DNA of 64,000 nt. Source: Syngnathus acus. Taxonomy: Eukaryota > Chordata > Actinopteri > Syngnathiformes > Syngnathidae. The notes below the pieces were generated by a model, which saw only the letters and a program-made list of their open reading frames with translations, did no database searches and was not told the DNA's origin. The DNA is taken from the NCBI RefSeq assembly GCF_901709675.1, contig NC_051095.1, positions 21,825,956-21,889,955 on the forward strand, given 5' to 3'. A program made the translations under genes and the position numbers. This document shows, one piece after another, positions 49,308 to 58,032 of the stretch (position 1 is its first letter; each line of letters begins with the position of its first letter).

Positions 49308-49542
49308 ATGGTTTGATTGACTGTGTGGATCCGGACTGTTGCGAGCAGCTGAGCTGTGGCTCTGACCCTCTATGCCGTGGCTCGACCGACCCCATGGCCT
49401 TGTTGCAGCGGAGCCCGTTGCCCCCGACTGCACCCCCCTCACCCATTAACACACATACGCACAGTTTCTACCGACGCATACACTTTCTCCTTGGCAAAGC
49501 AGCCACACACACTCTCCCTGGAGAAGTGCCCTTTGATACCAG
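49308..49542 (+). CDS. tenm1: tenm1 exon j: Cys-rich domain
   Basis: This 235-nt exon has acceptor atcag and donor gtatgt, entering in phase 1 and leaving in phase 2. It reads DGLIDCVDPDCCEQLSC, then PLCRGSTDP, and later FYRRIHFLLGK and GEVPFDT. The D-x-D-P-D-C-C block and the F-Y-x-R-I-x-F-L-x-G-K block are conserved in teneurins. Between them is a Pro/Thr/His-rich segment (PLPPTAPPSPINTHTHS) that looks longer and less conserved than in other teneurins. Confidence 0.95.
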
Positions 49543-49822
49543 GTATGTGCTTGTTTACTCTTTGTGAGTCTGGGTCACCATGTGCATGCAAAGTGCTTCC
49601 CTTATACGTTTTGTATGACGGTGCCCTTGGATTGTCCATTGTTAAAATACAAGAGCAGAAGATAATCAAGTGAATACCTCAGTCTAACGGTATTAAATCT
49701 TCCACGAATTGTTACCGGTTAAATGGATGCATGGCAAAAGGGCTGTCCTATACATATTTCGGTGATCAATTTCACAAAAAGTATGCGAGTATGTATTTAT
49801 CTCGATTCTCTCGCTTCAATTC

Positions 49823-50120
49823 TACCGTATTTTCCGCACTATAAGGCGCACCGGATTATAAGGCGCACCTTCAATGAATGGCCCATTTTAAAACTTTGTC
49901 CATATATAAGGCGCACCGGATTATATGGCGCACCTTCAATGAATGGCCCATTTTAAAACTTTGTCCATATATAAGATATATACATTTGGCTCGCGGGCCG
50001 GACTTTGGACACGCCTGCTGTAGTGGCTCAATATTGCGCACCTGGTTATAAGGCGCACTGTCGGCTTTTGAGAAAATTTGAGGTTTTTAGGTGCGCCTTA
50101 TAGTGCGGAAAATACTGTAA
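49823..50120. mobile_element. MITE of the ataaggcgcacc family, chimeric interior
   Basis: The ends (taccgtattttccgcactat and atagtgcggaaaatactgta) are inverted copies of the family terminus. A tandem repeat of the left 65 bp is present. Positions 49984-50026 (ttggctcgcgggccggac, tttggacacgcctgctg) instead resemble an hAT-Charlie end, so one element appears to have joined or invaded the other. Confidence 0.7.
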
Positions 50121-50280
50121 TCGTTTTGATTTTCACCCAGAACAATGATGTTATTCCCGTATTGCAAACACATGTATCTTAGTACGTATTTGCTGACTAC
50201 AATTTCCCAATGTACTCATATGCACAGCTCTGATTCTCACACATTAACTGCAGTTTCACACATTAACTGCAAGCAGATAA

Positions 50281-50522
50281 TGTCATGAATAGGTGGAACA
50301 GGGCGACCAAATGCAGCTTGGACCACGGTTTATTGAGGGGAAGGGAGGTGGGTGAACAAAGACACAAGCGGGACCGAGACTCACGGACATCAGACAGGAA
50401 ACAGAAGTCCACTCGGACATGGAAGAGATTCTGACCGTGAGCCTCGACACAAGACCGAGGGGAATAAAGGGGTGTGGCTGAGGGAAGTTGCCGGCCGAGC
50501 GTCCTCTGGCACGGGCGTGACA
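50281..50522 (-). mobile_element. solo LTR, 242 bp, with 5-bp target duplication
   Basis: The segment starts TGTCATG and ends CGTGACA, and exact gataa copies flank it (50276-50280 and 50523-50527). TG...CA ends plus a 5-bp duplication are the signature of LTR-retroelement integration. No second LTR or internal genes are present, so internal recombination has left a solo LTR. In minus orientation it carries the polyadenylation-like caataaacc motif, as in the copy at 3557. Frames across it are not genes. Confidence 0.85.
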
Positions 50523-50648
50523 GATAATAAACATGCAGACAGACAAATGTGATCTTATTGACAGGATAGCAGGGTGGACGTTTCATCTTGTCCACTTTTG
50601 TGTCCTTTTATGATTTTCATCAACTGCTTTCTGTCTTTGTTATGCCAG

Positions 50649-50768
50649 TCGTGTTGCTGTCATTCGAGGCCACGTTGCTTTGCAAGATGGCTCTTCATTG
50701 GTTGGCGTCAATATCACCTTTCCTCAGCATCCTGAGTATGGTTACACCATCAGTCGACAGGATGGAAG
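50649..50768 (+). CDS. tenm1: tenm1 exon k: TTR-like domain, first half
   Basis: This 120-nt exon enters in phase 2 (AG from the previous exon plus T gives Ser) and leaves in phase 2 at donor gtgtga. It reads [20 protein letters not shown], then [22 protein letters not shown]-x-V, D-G-x-x-L-V-G-V-N and [10 protein letters not shown] are the strands of the carboxypeptidase-regulatory/transthyretin-like fold next to the FN-plug. NIT is a potential N-glycosylation site. Confidence 0.96.
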
Positions 50769-50854
50769 GTGTGAAAATTCACACACCTGCACACACACAC
50801 ACACACACACATTTCTTTTCCGCCACTAATCTTTTGACTTTTCTGACACTTTAG
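50769..50854 (+). other. tenm1: tenm1 intron k, 86 bp, with a CA repeat
   Basis: This very short intron contains a CA run (about 50783-50812), followed by a pyrimidine-rich acceptor ending actttag. CA-rich RNA is a known binding site for hnRNP L, which can act on short introns; the functional link here is inference. Confidence 0.9.
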
Positions 50855-51116
50855 TTATGACCTGGTGACTTTGGGTGCAATGTCGGTGACTCTGATGTTC
50901 CAACGCCCGCCTTTCCTGCCACAAACACGCACTGTGTGGACCCCAAACAACAACTTCCTAGTTCTGGATCAAGTCATTATGTCCAGGGAAGAGGTGCAGC
51001 CTCCAAAATGTGATCTCAGGGCTGTTTTGAGTCCTTATCCCCTGGTGCTGCCATACCCACTTCCCAGATACACAGGGACATGTGCAGAGAAGGGTCCTGC
51101 TGTACCAGAGCTTCAG
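50855..51116 (+). CDS. tenm1: tenm1 exon l: TTR-like domain, second half, and FN-plug start
   Basis: This 262-nt exon has acceptor ttag and donor gtaggc. It reads YDLVTLGAMSVTLMFQR, then PPFLPQTRTVW, NNFLVLDQVIM, PPKCDLRAVLSPYP and, at the end, CAEKGPAVPELQ. It finishes the TTR-like beta sandwich and enters the linker to the FN-plug. R-x-P-F-L-x-x-x-R-T-V-W and P-x-V-P-E-L-Q are strongly conserved in teneurins. It ends in phase 0. Confidence 0.96.
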
Positions 51117-51624
51117 GTAGGCCTACTGAAATATTGTTGGTTGGTCATTTATTGCAACAATAGGGTAAATAAGGTTAATCAGTTTAAGTTTATGAAGCTA
51201 CAAGAGTAAATGTATTTAACCAGAAAATAAAAATCCGATGAGTTCAAGGTCTGTTTTATAATAGTGATCCTGCCGAGAAGGCGAAGCACAACCAGGAGAG
51301 TTATTGATATTTCGCTCAGCTTTCATCTGTCCATATAGCATCATGATTTTGAATGAACATATTGAAGCCCTAAAAGCCTTAGAGATCGTATTAACAAAGA
51401 CACATTTTAAACCATCATTTTAATATAAATCCCAAGTATATTACATCACAATCAAAATCAAATCATTGAAATACAGAAAGAATAATCATATTTACGATGC
51501 TGACTGCCAATTTAGGATCTGTTTTGTGATGCCCTTTCCAAGCGCACCAATTAGCATATAATACAGTGATGATAAAACTCATTTTCACCATAAACGTTTA
51601 TGTTTGTCTGCTGTTTTCCTGCAG
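51117..51624 (+). other. tenm1: tenm1 intron l, 508 bp
   Basis: AT-rich, with no repeat or conserved-looking element recognised. Confidence 0.85.
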
Positions 51625-51910
51625 GCAGTGCAGGAAGAAGTTGCAATTCCAGGAGCCTTCATGAAGCTGAACTATTTGAGTACCCGAGCTGCAGGTTACC
51701 TCTCCTTGCTGCGTATCCTCCTCACACCTCCATCAGCATCCTCGCCCATCTCCCCTCAGGGTGGTCTCTCTAAAGTGCATGTTAAAGCTTCAGTCCAGGG
51801 AAGGTTGTACCAACGCTGGTACCCTGCTGGGCCTGGTCTGGTCCACAAACTGGTCTGGAACAAAACTGATGTTTATGGCCAGGAGGTGTGGGGCCTCACC
51901 CATGCAACTG
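51625..51910 (+). CDS. tenm1: tenm1 exon m: FN-plug domain
   Basis: This 286-nt exon has acceptor ctgcag and donor gtaggt. It reads AVQEEVAIPGAFMKLNYLS, then RAAGYLSLLRILLT, LSKVHVKASVQGRLYQRWYP, VWNKTDVYGQEVWGL. These match the FN-plug, the fibronectin-like domain that caps the base of the YD shell. W-N-K-T-D-x-Y-G-Q-x-V-W-G-L is a family hallmark. A short Pro/Ser insertion (PPSASSPISPQGG) lies between ILLT and the VHV strand, where teneurin-1 has only a few residues as I recall it. It ends in phase 1. Confidence 0.96.
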
Positions 51911-52089
51911 GTAGGTTGAGAAATATGCACCTTTAATTCTTTTTTTGTTTGTTTTAATGCACAATGTTCTTGCAAGATATACATATTTCAAGTGCTGTCA
52001 GTGGCTACATTGTGTGGGTGTATTCTGCTGCTCACCCGGTGACCTCTGCGTTTGCGTGGGAAAGAAAATACTTTAGACTTAAATCAAAA

Positions 52090-52247
52090 TGTGTTTGTTT
52101 GTTTGTTTGTTTGTTTGTTTGTTTGTTTGTTTGTTTGTTTGTTTGTTTGTTTGGTTGGTTGTTTGGTTGTTTGGTTGGTTGGTTGGTTGGTTGTTTGGTT
52201 GGTTGGTTGTTTGTTTGTTTGTTTGTTTGTTTGTTTGTTTGTTTGTT
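52090..52247 (+). repeat. (GTTT)n tract with a GGTT-rich centre
   Basis: Perfect gttt units flank a middle section of ggtt and gtttggtt units (about 52150-52210). Frames across it (CLFV, NKQT repeats) are artefacts. Confidence 0.95.
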
Positions 52248-53428
52248 CACTCAGTGTGAGAAGTACACAATTAATGTCAAAAATTTGATACCACTACACA
52301 ACCAATAATGGTACTTAAGAAGCAAGAACAGCAAAAAAAAATATTGTGTAAAAACATATTAAATTCAATTCAATTCAATTGAATTAAATTAAACAAAAAC
52401 TTATCTTGCACACGCAATTTTAGTGGGTTATTTGTTGGATCAAACTAATTTATTTGCTACAGACAGCATGTTTGACAATTAACTATACCTCATCGTCAAA
52501 ACAGAAGACAATAAATGTAATGAACAGTGTCTGATAATGTGAATCTAATTAGATTAAAAGTACTAAGTATTATTGTCTTCAATTGTTTCTATATTCACAA
52601 GGCTTGAAACATTTTTTTTCCTTGAGGAGCAATTTTGGTAATCAGACCAGTTAACTGGGGAATGAGACAAATATCCTTTGTACTAAATGTTTTGGAAGTG
52701 TTCAAATAAAAACAAAGACATCCAGAAAGAGAAAAGTTGAAATGATAACCTACAATAAATGCTGATGAATAGTCTCATAAATTTTTGTGTGTTTAAATTA
52801 GGGCCATACAATACACAGAAAAAATATTGTCATTGTCATAATGGCAGTATGCATATCACAAAGATGTGCAATTTCCATATGTAATTGTATATTTTTATCT
52901 GACTGTAACCAATGAGATGCAACCTAAACTGTGCTTCGTCATCTAATGACAAAACAGTATCTAGGAGTATTAGTAACATTAGTCAAATAAATTTTAAATA
53001 CCACAGGAAATAGCATAATTTTCTCAAATTCACACTCTTTAATTGTTGAAAAACATTAAGACTGAAAGTATTTGGTGGCAAGTAGGCTAATTTCCGCTGT
53101 CAGATCATTGTACCTGATTTCAAAAGTAGGACAAAGTGGCCTAAATTACACAACTCATCTTTTGTCAAAACTACAGTACAGGGGGTGGGGCATGTTGCGT
53201 TTATCTGAGCCACTGATGACTTGGGAGCAATCCGTGGTCAATCAAACTGGCTGGGCACTCCTACAGTATACAGTCCAGTATCATGCTGCTCCATTTTGTA
53301 AAACCATTTTACAAAAATGGCAAGAGAATACATATTGTAAACCGATGGTTTAGAACACCTTTTCAAGATCTGTCAGTGGAGATGTACTTTGAAATGGAGG
53401 AATGGAAATATTGTAATCTCAACAAATA

Positions 53429-54238
53429 TACCGTAATTTTCAGACTATAAATCGCGGTTTTTTTCATAGTTTGGGTGGGGGGGGCGACTTATACTCAGGA
53501 GCGACTTATATATGTTTTGTTTCACAAATTTTTACTTGATCATTAACACATCACTTACTTACAAGTATAGTTGACCACTTCACATGTTATTTTTAGTATA
53601 GTTGATCACTTCACATGCTTTGATATCTTTATCTTGAACATATTCAAAACATGAAAAATAGAGAGAAAAAATCAAATAAAGTAATTAACACTTTAAAGCG
53701 CCATATCCTCTGGACATGTTCTCTGTCACCAGGATGACATAAAGGACGAGAAATTTGATAGATGGATTTAATGATTTGGAGTGACACAAAAGGTTTGATA
53801 ATATTGTTGTTTATGTGATAGTTATTTAAAATATAGTAGTTTATATATCGTTGTATGGGCCTGTGGAATAATTTGAACTGCGGCGCGGCACACGGCATTG
53901 TTGACAAAGGACGATCGATGGATTTAATGAATTGGAGTGACACAGATGGTTTTATAAACGTGTTATTTATGTAATAGTTTTTTTTAAATAACTGAATGTT
54001 ACGTCAGGCCCGTTCTCAGCTCCTCGTTTGTGTTTGTCACGTTAGCATACCGTATCGTTTAGCCTGTTGTTGCTCGTTCATGTCTGTTCTTGGTGTTGGA
54101 TTTTGTCGAATAAATTGCCCCCCAAAATGCGACTTATACTCCGGAGCGACTTATATATGTTTTTTTTCACATTTTTGGGCATTTTATGGCTGGTGCGACT
54201 TATACTCCAGAGCGACTTATAGTCCGAAAATGACGGTA
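53429..54238. mobile_element. MITE-like element with gcgacttata termini, about 810 bp
   Basis: The left end (taccgtaattttcagactat, then gcgacttatactcaggagcg) and right end (actccagagcgacttatagt, gaaaatgacggta) are inverted copies, each with a doubled gcgacttata motif. Inside, ggatttaatga plus ttggagtgacaca occurs twice (about 53762 and 53921). The overall build resembles the ataaggcgcacc family but with a different core word. No transposase was seen. Confidence 0.7.
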
Positions 54239-54281
54239 CTAGTAAGACGGTAGTAATTCCTAGTTAAAATACCACCTGGCG

Positions 54282-54682
54282 GATTGAGTCATTTTGATGC
54301 TATGTGAATTGGATGGGAGAGAGAATAAAGCAGCCACTTATTCTACTACTGTGTCCAGCCACGCTCTTTGACTTGTGAGTGACTGTGGATGAGGTGCTTC
54401 CGCAAACTTCCCCCTTTCCGAAATAAAATCAGTCCTAGCGATCCGTAACACTGTAATAAAACAGCCCGACTTCTTATTATCAAACTGTTAAATTGATCAC
54501 GGAAATTCATCAAATCACTAGCTCCAAGGTTTACACGCTAGTCATTTCGCGTTATACGGTCCTGGTATCATCCATTTGAAATACTACTTAAAAATGTATT
54601 TATCACCAAAAAAAATGGGGTCCATGACCAAACTGCGTTAGAAAATTGTGAAGAATCGAAGCGAGTAAAATCGAGATTTAGG
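54282..54682 (-). repeat. dispersed repeat, inverted partner of 12235-12630
   Basis: Read on the minus strand it matches the copy at 12235 along about 390 bp with moderate divergence, for example cgattttactcgcttcgatt, catggacccc, ttatttcggaaaggg and gtagtagaataagtggctgc. It lies just downstream of the MITE ending at 54238. The family is unknown to me. Confidence 0.7.
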
Positions 54683-55275
54683 TGTATATAGTTCATCCCC
54701 TCCTTAAAACACATCTCTCCTATTTTAAACAACATAACTCACCTCTGAAATTACTCTGCTTTATAGAAACTGGCTGTGGGCATTGCACAAATAAAAAACG
54801 CAAGATGCATTTCGGGACACAGACTGTAATTTAATAATTTTGTTATTTAGTTCGTGGGCACTGTAATCTTTAATGGGTCTTTACTATTTTCTGGCTTGAA
54901 CAGCCCACATATAACATGTAGGGCCCTTGACATAGGTTCTATAAAGTTTTTTTTTTATATAAGTTTGCTTTTCTTCAAACTCCCAGATACAAAGGTATCA
55001 TATTATACCACTTTGAAACTTTGTTCAGATAAATCAAAAGGTGTTTATCCTTTTCCACTCATATTTTTTAATGTCACCTTTTGTCCTATCAAAATTTCAT
55101 TCGCTCTACTTACCTCCCTGTCTAAACAGAGATCTCTCCCATCTTTGCCTTTTGAGCTTCTCTTCCTCCTGAGTTGATTTTCTTTCTCAGTGGTACGGTC
55201 TTCTCCTTATTTATTTTCTCCATTCTTTCTCATCTCATCCCTGGTCCTTCCTTGTCTCATGCTGTCTTCCAGGTT

Positions 55276-55316
55276 TGTTTGTTTGTTTGTTTGTTTGTTT
55301 GTTTGTTTGTTTGTTT
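55276..55316 (+). repeat. (GTTT)n microsatellite, about 10 units
   Basis: Perfect gttt repeats within a pyrimidine-rich stretch (55080-55375). Confidence 0.95.
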
Positions 55317-57888
55317 TCATCTGTCTACACTTGTTCACCCCTAAACATTTCCTCCCTAGTCTTTCTTCTGCTTTGCTGGCGTAGCCACCAACACAAACAC
55401 TGATTGTATGGCTACATACACAGAGTCAGAAAGAAATGGAGCTCATGCTCTGTTTGCTGGGGAGAACACATTCCAGACACTTCAACAGAGGAGATTGAAA
55501 GCTTTCACCTGTGACCTATCGTGCATGTGCATTTGTTTGTAAGGGAGTGTGTATATGTGTACCACCTGCAGAATATCTGTTGTGATTTTAGGATGTGGAA
55601 ACACACGCAAATTCATCTTTGTGTCGGGGTTTCCAGTTGACCGTGTTTAAGATTTTGGCAGACCGCGTTGCTCCAATTTGGACATTCTGGTGCAGAGAGA
55701 TACAGATCCCCTGACGCACCTGACAATTTGGTTACAGAGTAGACCGTGCTCTGCATAAAAAGGGATGCATAGTAAATTTTGTGACAGGGCAGGTACATTT
55801 TAGCGTGTTTGTGATTTTGGCTGACAGTGATACGCTCGGCATGTTTTATTTCAGGCCATTTTTGTACCTAAAAGTAGGCTCAGTAGTAGACCATGTCGAT
55901 TGTTTTTAGCACAGATGGTCTTACTCAATTTTGGTGTCCAGTATTTAATGAAGGTGCAGGCGGCACTAGCGTGGTACAGTCCCTCTGAATCTTTGTTGAA
56001 ATTTAATTCATTGAACAAATAGTGATCATCATCTGAATAATGTTTAGAAAAAGAAGAATGTAGCCCAATTCAGTTTTGTCATTTGGGAATTAGCCACGTA
56101 ACGTTTTGCAACACGCACGTCATGACTCGACATAACAATATGAGTCCATTGACAGGTGGGATTAGAATCTTCTGTAGTCCAGTGATTGCATTTTGAGACA
56201 TTTATTTAAAACTGACAGACTGATTGCAATATTCGTAACCTAGGGTGCTGGGTTAACATAGTAATTGTTTCAGCCACATCTTTATTGATTGGAGCCATTG
56301 GACTTACCTTGCATGCTTTTTCGTATTTTTTCTCTTTATGAGGTGAAAGTTTGAGTTGGTACACAATGTGATAGCCCCACTTATGTATTCCACTGACTCA
56401 GCGATATTTCTGCTCACTGAGCTCCTTAGATCCCTTTGAGAACATGTCAATTCTCATGCATTTGGGTCCACAAAAGTTAGATTAGTGCCTACATTGTTTG
56501 ACCATGGCAGGTACTCCTCAACTGTATTTATATCAGAGATATCAAGTTCTCTTTTGTTGCCACTTCATAATTGTGTTCAGTTTTTTTCATGCGTTTGCAT
56601 TAACTGCAATCATCGCCTGCTGGTTTGAATATAAAGGGTTGTTTTATCTCTTGCACTTGCATAACAACGCTTAAAGGGTTGGGGGTATTGTAAAGTGACT
56701 GTTGTTAATATTAAACATGAAAGGCATTAAGTTTTGTAAGCCATTTTTTAATTTCACAATATGGTTGCATTTTTGTCATGTGATTCAAAGACTAATTTTC
56801 TGTCAAGCTGTTGTGAGAAGCTACACAGTGTAGCAATACAACAGAGAGGCCAGGCACTACATTTTTGGCTTCCCTCATACAAGCCTGACTCCTTTTGATT
56901 ACACTGCTTCTTCATACTGATCTTTGCAGACAGACTCACTGATGAGGTTTTGCTGTACAGACCTTTCATCTGGTTCAGCCCAACATACAATATAGGTTTG
57001 AGAGAGATTAAATTCTACTTCACTGTTACTGCAGGCATGGAGCCAATGAAATGAAGTAAAGATGTTTCCATATGGGTTGAACTCAGGCATCCGAACCCTG
57101 GTCCCTAAAAACTCCATCACTATGCACTAGATTATACAGCTCTTGAGAACAATTTGAGCAACATGAAACATCTCATTGAAAAGCGCTAATCATTGTACAG
57201 TCTGCTTTTGGAATGTTTGTGAAGACTAACGTTCAACTAAAAACTAAACAAATGGATTGCATATAAAACTAAGATGTATAGCACGTGCAGTCATTTGCAC
57301 CAAAATAAGAAATTATTTGACACAAGAATCTGCACAAGATGCAAGTGTTCTTGTTTCTGGGGTGTACAAAATGTTCATGTGGATATACAGTGTCTACACA
57401 AAAATCTACAAATGCAGAACTCTGTGATGTAAAAAATGAGACCAAGGTAAATAATTTCAATACTCGTTCCACCGTTAATTGGCCTATAATCTATAAAGCA
57501 ATTGTCACCACCATACTGCACTGTCACTATGAAGTTCTTTTGACGATGAGCAGTGTTGAGTTTGGACCAAACATACTTCTTGGAATTATAGTCAAATACT
57601 GTAGTTCCACCTTTGTTTCATCAGACGTAAATGATATAAAGTTGCGCTCTTGCTAAATGACCAAATTGGATTCAGCCCATTGTCAAGTCAACTCAGCTTT
57701 ATTTCTTAACTTTTGTTAACAATTAATCATTCTCCTTGATAATTCTTGGGAAAAATCCTTAGATAGTTTATGTAAAGAAAATCTACACGAGGTAGAAATT
57801 TTCAAGCAGTCAAATTGTACAAGCTGTACTGCAAAACCTAATGGCGTGAATTTAAGACCCCCACTTGTGTGCATGTGTATGCTTTCAG

Positions 57889-58032
57889 TATCAGTCGGCT
57901 ATGAGTATGAATCGTGTCCTGGAGTGATTCAATGGGAGAGGAGAACAGCTCTCATGCAGGGCTTTGAGATGGTGCCCTCTCACCTCGGAGGTTGGTCCTT
58001 GGACAAACATCATTCCCTCAACATTCGTAGCG
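57889..58032 (+). CDS. tenm1: tenm1 exon n: FN-plug to beta-propeller junction
   Basis: This 144-nt, phase 1-1 exon has acceptor ttcag and donor gtgagt. It reads [20 protein letters not shown], then [31 protein letters not shown]-x-C and G-G-W-S-L-D-K-H-H are near-invariant in teneurins. It is symmetric and a multiple of three. Confidence 0.97.

Larger units (their letters stand above)
49543..50648 (+). other. tenm1: tenm1 intron j, 1106 bp
   Basis: About half is transposon-derived: a chimeric MITE (49823-50120) and a solo LTR with target duplication (50281-50522). A duplicated tcacacattaactgca lies just before the LTR (50238-50272). Confidence 0.85.
51911..57888 (+). other. tenm1: tenm1 intron m, 5978 bp
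   Basis: It holds a GTTT/GGTT satellite-like tract (52090-52247), a long-ended MITE (53429-54238), the inverted partner of the 12235 repeat (54282-54682) and a second GTTT run (55276-55316). The stretches 52300-53420 and 55320-57880 show no recognised feature beyond AT-rich DNA. Confidence 0.8.

Noticed and set aside
51964-52308. Cys-Leu-Phe-Val repeat frame and its Asn-Lys-Gln-Thr antisense
   Set aside because: They are translations of the (GTTT)n tract.
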